Assembly (NCBI GenBank): GCA_016929595.1
Contig: JAFGIN010000193.1
Location: 1-64,000 of the forward strand
Direction of reading: 5' to 3'
Length of the DNA stretch: 64,000 nt
Source: Chitinispirillaceae bacterium
Lineage (GTDB): Bacteria; Fibrobacterota; Chitinivibrionia; Chitinivibrionales; Chitinispirillaceae
The notes beneath the pieces are model-generated. The model was not told the origin of the DNA and searched no databases. It worked only from the letters and a program-made list of their open reading frames with translations. Position 1 is the stretch's first letter. Each line of letters starts with the position of its first letter. The position numbers and the translations under genes were made by a program. Of this stretch, positions 1 to 8,185 are shown one piece after another.

Positions 1-2
1 AT

Positions 3-194
3 AATTATTTTTGGAAGAAAATACAGGAAGAAGAAGTACAATTTCAAACTGATGAATCTATTGCAGTATTAAATTGGTGGCCGCAGTCGTCTGTTATCTA
101 TATAAAAAAATTATGGATCGCCGGGCGAAGGAGTATGGGCATGTTAGAGCGTGCGACGTCGAAGCTTCGGGTGAACCCATACTTACAGGCATAA
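3..194 (+). CDS. C-terminal fragment of an unrecognised ORF entering from the left edge
   Basis: An open frame enters at the left edge and stops with TAA at 192-194, giving about 63 residues rich in Trp, Lys and Arg, with WKKIQEEEVQF near the edge and LRVNPYLQA at the end. No start is visible, so it could be the 3' end of a gene upstream of the window, for example a transposase or another island gene. I do not recognise the family. It converges on the res gene, whose stop lies 108 bases away. The stretch 195-301 holds nothing else I can name. Confidence 0.25.
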   Translation, partial: NYFWKKIQEEEVQFQTDESIAVLNWWPQSSVIYIKKLWIAGRRSMGMLERATSKLRVNPYLQA

Positions 195-301
195 GCTATC
201 GCCGGAGTAATTGCTATGTCCCTCTCAACAAAGTCATTAATGATCTGTTTAAAAGTACCTTTACGTACGCGCTCACCACAAGTACGGCGGAGGCTGTTGA
301 T

Positions 302-3300
302 TTATGCCATTATCTTGTCTTTCAATGAGCTGTAAGAATCTATTACATCATACTTAATGTCTTTATGTCCTAAAGCTTCAAAATGCTTTTTTGCATAGCT
401 GATTTTCTTCTGTTCCATTTCTTTTAATTGCAAAGTCTCCATGCTGCCTTTTGTTTCTGCGATGAAATAAACGTATTTGAATTTATTGGTATCAAAAACT
501 ATTGCCCAGTCAGGGTTGTAATTACCGACCGGCGTGGGGATTTTAAAACCGGAAGGGAGTTTTGCATAAACAAGAACTTCCTCACACTCTAATTCTGTTG
601 CGAAGGATCGTTCGGTTTTTGAATCTGTTTTCAGGTAATCGTAGATATGTTTCTTGACTTCGAGTATATTTTCTTTCAAAGAACCCTTGAAATTATTGAT
701 TGTAAAAATATCATCATCATAGGTTTTATCGGTTTTGGAGTAGGTGATATTATTTATCAGCGTAGCGGCTTTCTCACTGTTGATTAAGTTTGAAACGCCT
801 TTTATGAAACTTTCCGGGTTGACTCTGAAATTGGAGAAAGTGCTTGCACGCAATCCCTGCACTATTTTGACAATAGTTTTTCTGGTCAAATTTGTTTCTT
901 TTGCAATTTCGGCAATCAAGTCATATTTTAAAGAACCAAGCAGCGAATCTGCCTTTTCGGTTATGTTCTTCAATTTCTCCATGCTATTGCCTGATCTCAG
1001 GCTTTCTTCATCAATTTTATCTTTTTGTTCGCCATCCGATATATTTATCGTGACTTTCTTTATCGATAGATTGCTTTCAATTGCTCCTATACTCTTTTTA
1101 ATGAGTTCGGTGCTGTCAAAGTCAACTTCGTAAACGGTTTTTACTTTCAATTTCTTCCACAAATCCTGAAATTCCTTCTTTGCGAAGTTCTCATTGGGTT
1201 TGAGGATGGCTTCATTGATATTATTTGCCTTTTCATCATCTGCAGCTTTGAAGTTGGCCGTTGTATAAATGCTTTGGACTAATTCTTCTACGCACGATTG
1301 AAAGCCTTCAAGTCTTGCAGGCACTTTGTAGGTATGGTTTTCAATAGCTTTGATTAGGTCTTCGGTTACCTGGTAGTTCTCGTCAACATAGCCTTTCATC
1401 TTGAAATCAAAAATTAAATCCATTGAAGTCTGATTATCGAAAACGAATTTGTCACCCTTATCGTTTGTAAGAATACGGTCAACCAGAACATCGTTGGTCA
1501 GTTTTACCGGTCGTTCAGAAAGGGATTCAACAATTTCGCGCTGCAAATCACGGGCAAAACTTTCATAAGATTCACTTGCAACAACGGTTAATTTATTAAC
1601 TTCAAAGAATTCGTTTTCCAGTACAGATTCATCCATCCGCTCGCCATGTTCATTTACGCAAATACGCAATCCGCGGCCTATTTCCTGTCTCTTGCTGATA
1701 TTTGATTGACTGTGTTTAAGAGTGCAAATCTGGAATACATTTGGGTTGTCCCAACCTTCACGGAGTGCAGAATGAGAAAAGATAAAGCGGGTAGGCTCAT
1801 TGAAACTTAAAAGCTTTTCTTTGTTTTTCATAATCAAGTCGTAAGCACTCTCATCGTCACTGCCGCCTTCACCTCTTTTTTCACTGGAATTGACGAATTT
1901 CCCTTTTTTATCTATTGAGAAATAACCCTGATGCACTTTGTCTGCGGGATGTTTGGATAGGTATTGGTTATAGTTTTCTTCAAAAATATTCTGCTCGGCA
2001 ATTGCATTATTGTATTCCTGCTCAAATATTTCTGCGTATTCACCTTTGAGCTGGTTATTGCTCTTATCATAAACCCGGTATTTTGCCACTTCATCAATGA
2101 AAAACAGAGAAAGAACTTTAATACCTTTGGGGAACATGATTCGTTCTTTTTCGATATGGGATTTTACCGTTTCACGAATCTGGATTCTGCGGACATGTTC
2201 TTCGTCCACGTCGCCAATGGTCTGCCCGACATGCATTACTATACCGTTCGTGAAACTGACAATGTTTTTTAGCCCGTTGATTTCTTTAACCGTAAATCCT
2301 TTGTATTCCGGTAACTCATTGGAATGCACAAACAGTTCATCTTTTTCTTTAATCTTCTTAATTTTCTTTGCAATGACAGTTTTTTGCTTTACTTCAAGCT
2401 CTATAAACGCAACAGGGTAGTGGTTTGTACCGACCTGGATTCTGTCAAGAAAAAGGTAGCTGTTAGTGCCGCTGTTACCGACAACTTCAATCCCTTTTAC
2501 GTTGATTTTTTTTACCAGTTTGTGGTTGTATGCATCGATTGCATCAAGCCGGTAAATCTTGTTGAAATCGTTTTTGTGGGTTGCGGAATAGCGAAGCGTA
2601 AAAAGCTGGTTAAATTCTCTATCGGTAAAAATCTTCTCGGCCTTATCACCAAACCGTTGCGGTTCATCTATGATAAGTATAGGTCTGGCCCTTTTAATAA
2701 TATCAATCGGTTTTTCGGACTGAATGGAATCAAGCTTCTGATAAATTTTGCGGGATTCTTTGCTCGTGGTGGCAAACGCCTGGTAGTTCATGATAATCAC
2801 TTCAATATTTGCCGTCTCCGCAAAGCTCTTTATGTTAATGAGGTTTGATTTGTTCTGCGTGTTATAAATCGAAAAGCGGATCTTCTTACCGTACATTTCC
2901 TGAAAGTGGTCGGCGGTAATTTCAAGGGATTTATGTACGCCTTCACGGATTGCAACCGATGGAACCATTATGATAAATTTACTCCACCCGTAGTGTTTGT
3001 TCAATTCGTACATCGTTTTGGTATACACATAGGTTTTACCGGTGCCCGTCTCCATTTCAATAGTGAAATTCAATCCGGCTAACTGGCTGCTGATTTTAAG
3101 GCCCTGTTCCCTTTGCATTTCCTTAATGTTTTTGAGAAGTTCTTCTTCACTTATCTCAAGTTTTTTATTTGAGAATATTTCATGGGTCAGAAAGCCGGTG
3201 CGGCCGGAAACTTCTTTCCTGAACCCTTTGCCCTGACCTTCAAAGCACTTTACCGTTGCCATTGCCGCATCGGTCTGATATGCTTGTTGCTTGAATTTAA

Positions 3301-3307
3301 GTTTCAT
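302..3307 (-). CDS. res: Type III restriction endonuclease, Res subunit
   Basis: Res is the ATP-dependent translocating and cleaving subunit of a type III restriction system and works in a complex with Mod. The protein has 1001 residues. It has Walker A GTGKT near residues 88-92, a Walker B-like DEPQ box near 212, an SAT motif (TLRYSATHK), REGWDNP near 515-523 and the motif VI QEIGRGLR near 540. A C-terminal PD-(D/E)xK nuclease follows, with NPDW near 926 and ETKG near 949. I chose ATG 3307 because AAAGGA lies six bases upstream. A longer frame to 3403 exists, but it would only translate the GCCACGAAA repeat. Res is the last gene of the island operon and is separated from rhuM by a repeat pair. 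All catalytic motifs appear intact. Confidence 0.93.
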   Translation of the reverse strand: MKLKFKQQAYQTDAAMATVKCFEGQGKGFRKEVSGRTGFLTHEIFSNKKLEISEEELLKNIKEMQREQGLKISSQLAGLNFTIEMETGTGKTYVYTKTMYELNKHYGWSKFIIMVPSVAIREGVHKSLEITADHFQEMYGKKIRFSIYNTQNKSNLINIKSFAETANIEVIIMNYQAFATTSKESRKIYQKLDSIQSEKPIDIIKRARPILIIDEPQRFGDKAEKIFTDREFNQLFTLRYSATHKNDFNKIYRLDAIDAYNHKLVKKINVKGIEVVGNSGTNSYLFLDRIQVGTNHYPVAFIELEVKQKTVIAKKIKKIKEKDELFVHSNELPEYKGFTVKEINGLKNIVSFTNGIVMHVGQTIGDVDEEHVRRIQIRETVKSHIEKERIMFPKGIKVLSLFFIDEVAKYRVYDKSNNQLKGEYAEIFEQEYNNAIAEQNIFEENYNQYLSKHPADKVHQGYFSIDKKGKFVNSSEKRGEGGSDDESAYDLIMKNKEKLLSFNEPTRFIFSHSALREGWDNPNVFQICTLKHSQSNISKRQEIGRGLRICVNEHGERMDESVLENEFFEVNKLTVVASESYESFARDLQREIVESLSERPVKLTNDVLVDRILTNDKGDKFVFDNQTSMDLIFDFKMKGYVDENYQVTEDLIKAIENHTYKVPARLEGFQSCVEELVQSIYTTANFKAADDEKANNINEAILKPNENFAKKEFQDLWKKLKVKTVYEVDFDSTELIKKSIGAIESNLSIKKVTINISDGEQKDKIDEESLRSGNSMEKLKNITEKADSLLGSLKYDLIAEIAKETNLTRKTIVKIVQGLRASTFSNFRVNPESFIKGVSNLINSEKAATLINNITYSKTDKTYDDDIFTINNFKGSLKENILEVKKHIYDYLKTDSKTERSFATELECEEVLVYAKLPSGFKIPTPVGNYNPDWAIVFDTNKFKYVYFIAETKGSMETLQLKEMEQKKISYAKKHFEALGHKDIKYDVIDSYSSLKDKIMA

Positions 3308-3322
3308 TGAATTCCTTTTTTT

Positions 3323-3448
3323 GCCACGAAAAACACGAAAGAGCACGAAAAAAATACAATTATTATGGTTTACAAATTGTGGTATGTTCCAAAATGGAAC
3401 CAATCACTTTATTTGAATATTTCGTGTGTTTTCGTGCATTTCGTGGCC
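3323..3448. repeat. Inverted-repeat element (GCCACGAAA family), res/rhuM spacer
   Basis: Two copies of the island repeat face each other. The left one (3323-3351) begins GCCACGAAA and runs through two further CACGAAA units. The right one (3420-3448) ends TTTCGTGGC. About 68 AT-rich bases lie between them. The layout is that of a small non-autonomous inverted-repeat element of about 126 bp. It fills almost the whole space between rhuM and res. Confidence 0.8.
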
Positions 3449-3452
3449 AATC

Positions 3453-4484
3453 TTATTCTTTATTCTCTAAAAATTTCTGGATTTCCTTGTCAAAATCACT
3501 CCTGAATAATCTATCCTGAATCGGCCGGTATTTTTCAAATTCACTTTCGGCGAATAATCTTGCTATTTCTGCAGTTACTTTTCCGGCATTATGTAAAATA
3601 TCTTCTTCATTAAATTGTAAGAAAGCGTCCAGTTTTTTCACCCAGTCATGCATAGTCATAGGAATTCCCCGTTCAGCCTGATGTTCGGCATAATCGAGGT
3701 ACATCGTTACAATCCGGTTAAGCGGCTTTAATTCTTTTTCGGTCAGATAATTTTTTGCAATAACGACATCGGTCTTTCTGATTTTTCCCTGAGGAGAATA
3801 TTTCCACGATGTCAACCCGATGTACTCTTTGCGATGATCTGCGCGGGATACGATTACTTCCGCAGCTGTTTGACCGGTGATTGCCCAGTGAAGCTTGTTC
3901 TGAACTGTTGCAAAAAAAAGTTGGGTAATTTCTGCATTTACATCATAATCTATGCTGCATTCTGCATAAATATCGGTAATTTTTTGATACAATCTGCGTT
4001 CGCTACTGCGGATATCCCTGATCTTTTCGAGCTGCTCGGCAAAGTAATCCTGGCCAAAAATTGGCGTTGGATTTTTCAAACGCTCCACATCCATTGTGTA
4101 GCCTTTGATGATAAATTCTTTAAGAATTTTCGTTGCCCAAACTCTAAACTGTGTGGCTCTAAAAGAATTAACTCTATAGCCAACAGCAATAATTATATCG
4201 AGGTTGTAATAATTGATCGGTTTATCGGAATGAGCAAAGTGCATTTTTTGCACATTGCTTTTTTCTTCAAGTTCGTTGCTTTCAAAAATGTTTTTAATAT
4301 GTTTCGTAATAACAGTTCTATCTACATCAAAAAGCTGTGCGATTTTATTTTGGGGTAGCCAAATAGTCTCATTTTGAAGTAAAACATCAATTTTTACATC
4401 ACCATTCGGGTTTTTATAGAGTAAAAATTCTGTAAGTTTTTCCTCTTTTTTCGTGTCTTTTCGTGTCTTTCGTGGTTCCCTCAT
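3453..4484 (-). CDS. rhuM: RhuM family protein
   Basis: The 343-residue product matches the RhuM family, which was named from Salmonella pathogenicity island 3 but is common in restriction and defence loci. Recognisable stretches are the winged-helix-like WLPQNKIAQLFDVDRTVITKH, NYYNLDIIIAVGYRVNS and the Fic/DOC-like C-terminal part with ITGQTAAEVIVSRADH and GLTSWKY. The biochemical role is not established for the family. The ATG at 4484 overlaps the mod stop (ATGA), which indicates translational coupling. The first 16 or so residues (REPRKTRKDTKKEE) are encoded by a half-copy of the GCCACGAAA repeat. The native N terminus is therefore probably LTEFLLYKNPNG, and the leading basic segment was added by the insertion. 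Confidence 0.88.
   Translation of the reverse strand: MREPRKTRKDTKKEEKLTEFLLYKNPNGDVKIDVLLQNETIWLPQNKIAQLFDVDRTVITKHIKNIFESNELEEKSNVQKMHFAHSDKPINYYNLDIIIAVGYRVNSFRATQFRVWATKILKEFIIKGYTMDVERLKNPTPIFGQDYFAEQLEKIRDIRSSERRLYQKITDIYAECSIDYDVNAEITQLFFATVQNKLHWAITGQTAAEVIVSRADHRKEYIGLTSWKYSPQGKIRKTDVVIAKNYLTEKELKPLNRIVTMYLDYAEHQAERGIPMTMHDWVKKLDAFLQFNEEDILHNAGKVTAEIARLFAESEFEKYRPIQDRLFRSDFDKEIQKFLENKE
4447..4475 (-). repeat. Half-copy of the GCCACGAAA repeat inside rhuM codons 4-15
   Basis: On the minus strand the segment reads CCACGAAAGACACGAAAAG followed by another ACACGAAAAA unit, and it is translated in frame. No oppositely oriented partner is present nearby, so this is a solitary arm, unlike the paired copies elsewhere in the island. 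Confidence 0.75.
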
Positions 4485-6544
4485 AGCACCGTAATCCTGG
4501 TTTCAGGCGAAAGCCTCTTAAACCGCTCTTCCACATTAATTCTGTCTTTATCATCTTTGAAACTGGCATCTTTGAACACCACCTTTAAAGGCTGCAAGTC
4601 GGCGATTTCATCCATGATTTTGAAGTTGATATCGTTGTCGAAACAGGCGACCAGGGCGTTTGTCTGGACGATGAAGACGGTGTTGCCATTGGTTCCTGAG
4701 CCGGGTCGAAGGATCTTTTTTTCGATAGGAAGACTGAGTTCCAGACCAAGGTCGAGCAGTACCTGAGTAAGAAGGTCTTCGGGTGTGCGGTCTTCCTTGA
4801 TGTTGCTTATCAGGCCGGCAAGCGCTGTCTGCTGCAGCTCTGTGGGGTGGTAGAAGATGTCTTTCGTATTTGATGAATCTACCTTGTAAACACGGAAACC
4901 GATGTCAAGATTTTTTTGCCACGAAAGACACGAAAGGTCACGAAAATTTTCAGTTTCAGCTTCGCTGAACAAATTCTCCTGATTATCATCTTCTTTTTTT
5001 CCGTGTTTTTTCGTGCTTTTCGTGGCTAACTCTTCCAGTATTTTCTTCCCCGCGCGGCGTATTCGTTCTTTGCCGATGTCGGCAATGGTTTTGTAACCGG
5101 CTTTGTAGGCTTCGCTGGAGGGATCGGTTTGTTCGGGGAGTTGGACCATGATGAATTTACGATTGCCAACCTCGCCGGTTGCTGAGCTTGTCGAAGCATC
5201 GGCGTTGAGTTGCATGACGGCGTGGGCGGTGGTGGCGGAGCCGGAGAAGAAGTCGAGGATTATTGCATCTTTTTCTGAATTCAAACCTATTTGAATTAAT
5301 TTATATAAAAATTTGGATGGCTTAGGAAAATCGAATATCTTTGCATCATTAAAAATACCAACAAATTCATTTGTTCCATGCTGTGTGTAGATGTCATCTA
5401 TAATTGAGAATGGTTTGGTTTTTCGCATTTCTCCACTCTCATCATTTAAATATTGTTTTGATGATAATATCCAATTACCTTGGTTGTCTTTTGAAAATTC
5501 TATTTCATTTCTTTGGAGTGCATTTTCTACTCTCTCTTCTCCCCATCGCCATTGTCGTTTAGGATAAACTAAATCTCCATTTGGTGCCTTGATTGGAAAT
5601 TTTAAATTCTCTCTGACATCAAAACTTTTCATTGCTTCAAGCGGATGTGTTCTATATGGTCCTTTAACACCAAAATGTTCATCTTTATTTTTATAATATC
5701 TGTCAATTGCATCATCTTTTAATGGTATAAATAGTTCATTAAGTGAAGAAATGTTTTTAGTATATACCAATACATATTCATGTAGAGCAACTAAATATTT
5801 CTCTTTTGCCCCCCCGCCATAACGTTTTTTCCAAATTATTGGATCTATAAAATTCTCCTCCCCAAAAACCTCATCACAAATTTTCCTCAAATTATGCACT
5901 TCATTGTCATCAATACTAATAAAAATCACCCCATCATCCCGCAACAAATCCCTCGCCACCACCAACCTCTCATACATCATACTCAACCAATCCGAATGGA
6001 ACCTCCCGTTACTATCCGTATTCCTGAAAAGCTTTCCGCCGTCTTCATCTTCAACCCCCAATTCTTCTTCGTACTCTTCTTTACTCTTTTTAAAATCATC
6101 TTTGTAAATAAAATCATTCCCGGTATTATACGGTGGGTCAATGTAAATCATCTTGATTTTACCGAGGTAGCTCTCCTGCAGAATTTTCAACACCTCAAAG
6201 TTGTCACCTTCAATATAAAGGTTTTCTGTGGTGTCAAAATTGACACTCTCTTCCCTGCACGGCCTGAGAGTTTTATCAACAGGCGTGTTTGCCTTTAAAA
6301 GCGAAGCCTTTTTCCCCGGCCAGTCCAGGCGGTAACGCTCATTATCATCTTCAACAAGCACACCGGATAACTGCTGTCGTAGCAAATCAAAATCTATTGC
6401 TTTTTTATATCTCTTTTTTTCGTGTCCTTTCGTGTCTTTCGTGGCTCCATCTTCTATTTCTGTAATGACATTTGGAAATAGTTGGGCAATTCGCTCGATA
6501 TTCTCCTGCGTTCTGTCCGGTGTCTGCATTTTCAGTTTTTCCAT
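4481..6544 (-). CDS. mod: Type III DNA adenine methyltransferase, Mod subunit
   Basis: Mod recognises the target site and methylates adenine at N6. It protects the host and recruits Res. The 687-residue protein has motif IV DPPYNTGNDF at 136-145 and motif I-type DFFSGSATTAHAV near 428-440, the order of the beta class to which type III Mods belong. The C terminus has the usual GFRVYKVDSSN. Its start overlaps the dinD stop by one base (TAATG) and its stop overlaps rhuM. Three repeat-derived insertions are translated in frame. They are ATKDTKGHEKK near 34-44, DASTSSATGEV just after motif I, and a whole inverted-repeat element near 507-543. All sit in places where a linker is plausible, so the enzyme may still be active. 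A central part (4.5-6 kb) is AT-richer and is probably the variable target-recognition region. Confidence 0.93.
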   Translation of the reverse strand: MEKLKMQTPDRTQENIERIAQLFPNVITEIEDGATKDTKGHEKKRYKKAIDFDLLRQQLSGVLVEDDNERYRLDWPGKKASLLKANTPVDKTLRPCREESVNFDTTENLYIEGDNFEVLKILQESYLGKIKMIYIDPPYNTGNDFIYKDDFKKSKEEYEEELGVEDEDGGKLFRNTDSNGRFHSDWLSMMYERLVVARDLLRDDGVIFISIDDNEVHNLRKICDEVFGEENFIDPIIWKKRYGGGAKEKYLVALHEYVLVYTKNISSLNELFIPLKDDAIDRYYKNKDEHFGVKGPYRTHPLEAMKSFDVRENLKFPIKAPNGDLVYPKRQWRWGEERVENALQRNEIEFSKDNQGNWILSSKQYLNDESGEMRKTKPFSIIDDIYTQHGTNEFVGIFNDAKIFDFPKPSKFLYKLIQIGLNSEKDAIILDFFSGSATTAHAVMQLNADASTSSATGEVGNRKFIMVQLPEQTDPSSEAYKAGYKTIADIGKERIRRAGKKILEELATKSTKKHGKKEDDNQENLFSEAETENFRDLSCLSWQKNLDIGFRVYKVDSSNTKDIFYHPTELQQTALAGLISNIKEDRTPEDLLTQVLLDLGLELSLPIEKKILRPGSGTNGNTVFIVQTNALVACFDNDINFKIMDEIADLQPLKVVFKDASFKDDKDRINVEERFKRLSPETRITVL
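4918..5026. repeat. Complete inverted-repeat element inside the mod reading frame
   Basis: GCCACGAAA at 4918 and TTTCGTGGC ending at 5026 bound a 109-bp element with the same arms as the intergenic copies. On the minus strand it is open and translated, starting ATKSTKKHGKK and ending RDLSCLSWQ. It lies between the Mod segments RRAGKKILEEL and NLDIGFRVYKVDSSN, which are close together in ordinary type III Mods. Confidence 0.8.
5181..5197. repeat. Dispersed repeat GAGCTTGTCGAA within mod
   Basis: GCTGAGCTTGTCGAAGC lies in frame in mod and encodes the STSSA portion of ADASTSSATGEVGNRKF. A related copy (TTCGACAAGCTCAGTG) lies in non-coding DNA at 12464-12479. It is a second repeat family, unrelated to GCCACGAAA. 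Confidence 0.6.
6414..6445 (-). repeat. Half-copy of the GCCACGAAA repeat inside the mod N terminus
   Basis: On the minus strand this reads GCCACGAAAGACACGAAAGG followed by ACACGAAAAA. It is translated as ATKDTKGHEKK, directly before the conserved segment KKAIDFDLLRQQLS. No inverse partner is nearby. Confidence 0.75.
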
Positions 6545-7398
6545 TAGTTATTCTCACTTTTCAGACAATCGCTATTTTTTAGAGATTTTTTATTTTCTGC
6601 GTTTAGTTTGCGCTCAACTTTTTTTATATCTTCTTCCGGAGGAATGTTTTCGGGAACAATACCTCTGGAAATAAGCGTATTTCTTACTGTTTTGTTATTG
6701 GTAATATGCTCATCGGATATTTGTCTCTCTGTGTTCATGCTTTTGTCTTTAGCATTATAAATTGTAATTTCTGCAGCAAAATCTTTTGCTTTTAAAAGGA
6801 TGGTGGGCATGTGATCGGCAAGGGGTTTCTGAGCGATACCCCATTTGTCTTTCATTTGCTGTGTTGTTCTGTTAAAAAGAGCCTGGTCACCTTTACTTCT
6901 AATAAGTGCAAAATTTTCATTTCCGCCGGTTTGCTCAAAAATTACTTTAGAGAGTTCTTTCTCGGTTTGTGCAAGTTTATGGCGGGCTTGAACTCTTTCG
7001 TATTCTAAGATTTTTTGTTCAATAATTTCGGCTTTTCTTGTCTGAACGGCAAAATATGTTTGCGCAAATGCAATCTCTTCTTTGCGCGGATCACCGTTTT
7101 GCGCAATAAGATAACACGCGTATCGGGTGAGCATAACGTCTTCTATTTCTTTTGTCGCGCCCGATCCAATATCAACCATCTTCCCGGCGTCGGGAAAATG
7201 GTCTGCGACATTTTGACCCGATACTTCACATGCTGTTTTAGCTTTGACTATTACATTTTTAAAATTGTCCCATTTACCGTATCCAAGGAGCGTTTGTAAA
7301 TCTCTTGCCAGCCAGAATTCTACACCGCTTTCGGATTTGTTTGCGAAAGATTCAAAATTATTGGTTAACGATATTACTATGGCTTTTTCCATCGTCAT
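6544..7398 (-). CDS. dinD: DNA damage-inducible protein D (DinD) homologue
   Basis: The 284-residue product resembles E. coli DinD. Its N-terminal BRO-like domain has FWLARDLQTLLGYGKWDNF, followed by DVMLTRYACYLIAQNGDPRKEEIAFAQ split over the conserved core, and its C-terminal part is alpha-helical. E. coli DinD is LexA-regulated and inhibits RecA filament activity. DinD-like genes are frequent in restriction islands, where their role is unclear. I chose ATG 7398 because it overlaps the DUF4391 stop (TAATG) and has GGAG just upstream; an alternative ATG at 7392 would drop two residues. The stop overlaps the mod start by one base. No LexA-type operator is visible immediately upstream, since the gene is internal to the operon. 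Confidence 0.9.
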   Translation of the reverse strand: MTMEKAIVISLTNNFESFANKSESGVEFWLARDLQTLLGYGKWDNFKNVIVKAKTACEVSGQNVADHFPDAGKMVDIGSGATKEIEDVMLTRYACYLIAQNGDPRKEEIAFAQTYFAVQTRKAEIIEQKILEYERVQARHKLAQTEKELSKVIFEQTGGNENFALIRSKGDQALFNRTTQQMKDKWGIAQKPLADHMPTILLKAKDFAAEITIYNAKDKSMNTERQISDEHITNNKTVRNTLISRGIVPENIPPEEDIKKVERKLNAENKKSLKNSDCLKSENN

Positions 7399-8030
7399 TA
7401 ATCTCCTGTAACTTCTTTGAGTAACGCTTTTTTTTCCAGTAAATATTTATTAATCTCAACCTTCCGATTGAACTGTTTTTCCTGCCTGATTTTATTTTCC
7501 AACAGCGCGATTTCGGTTAATAATTGTTTTTTTCTGGTATCCCCCGCAACAAGCTCGCTAAAATCCTTCTTTGTTTCGGACTCTACAGTGATAAACGCCA
7601 TTACCAGCTTCTGGTAAACTTTTTCTAAATCGATTCCGGTAAAATCAAAAGGGACTGGTACATCCCACGCTGAAAAATAGTAATTTTCAGCCTTGTTACC
7701 CTCCTTTAAAGTGATACCCCACGCAAAAGAATTCTTGTAATAGAATTTATACAGTATTTGATAGGGTATAGCGCGGTCAATAACTTTTAAAACCCGCTCC
7801 GGAATGATCTGTTCCTTCAACTCAAGTTCAAAAATCTGGATCTCTGTTACTTTTTCCGTTTTTGAAATGCCGATTGTCTCTTCGGCAAGTTTATACTTCC
7901 AGGTGATTCGCTGGATGCTATCAACGAACTCTTTATGCAGGCGGGAACTGATATTTGATCGTTCATAGAATTTAGTCTTCGCGACGAACTTATTGACAAA
8001 TGCTTGTTGGGGTAGGTTTAATTCATTCAT
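7398..8030 (-). CDS. DUF4391 family protein
   Basis: The 210-residue product matches DUF4391, a family found next to helicases and Mod proteins in restriction-type loci and without a known activity. Recognisable parts are an N-terminal MNELNLPQQAFVNKFVAKTKFY, a central VLKVIDRAIPYQILYKFYY and YFSAWDVPVPFDFTGIDLEK, and a C-terminal charged coiled-coil-like segment with many Lys, Glu and Leu (about residues 165-207). It could be an adaptor between the large helicase and Mod; that is inference from context. The ATG at 8030 has no good ribosome-binding site, because the GCCACGAAA repeat lies immediately upstream. The stop overlaps dinD. Confidence 0.85.
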   Translation of the reverse strand: MNELNLPQQAFVNKFVAKTKFYERSNISSRLHKEFVDSIQRITWKYKLAEETIGISKTEKVTEIQIFELELKEQIIPERVLKVIDRAIPYQILYKFYYKNSFAWGITLKEGNKAENYYFSAWDVPVPFDFTGIDLEKVYQKLVMAFITVESETKKDFSELVAGDTRKKQLLTEIALLENKIRQEKQFNRKVEINKYLLEKKALLKEVTGD

Positions 8031-8035
8031 TTTTA

Positions 8036-8171
8036 GCCACGAAAAGCACGAAAAAACACGAAAGAGTATAAAATATTAAAAGGATAGCTCTTGCCCTGAA
8101 TTTAAAAACATTCATGTTAATATATAACTTCTGTCATTCTTTTTTTCGTGCTATTTCGTGTATTTAGTGGC
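8036..8171. repeat. Inverted-repeat element upstream of the DUF4391 gene
   Basis: GCCACGAAAAGCACGAAAA at 8036 faces a copy ending TTTAGTGGC at 8171. The 136-bp unit resembles the elements at 3323-3448 and 4918-5026, with a different AT-rich core. It ends 14 bases before the next pair begins at 8186. Confidence 0.75.
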
Positions 8172-8185
8172 CAGTTTTTCTTTTA

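Noticed and set aside
74-328. 84-codon plus-strand frame over the left edge
   Set aside because: It overlaps the res 3' end, lacks a ribosome-binding site, and another frame (3-194) overlaps it with equal right; neither shows a family match.
3308-3403. N-terminal extension of Res
   Set aside because: It only translates the GCCACGAAA repeat (FVLFRVFRGKK), while a good ribosome-binding site stands at the ATG 3307.
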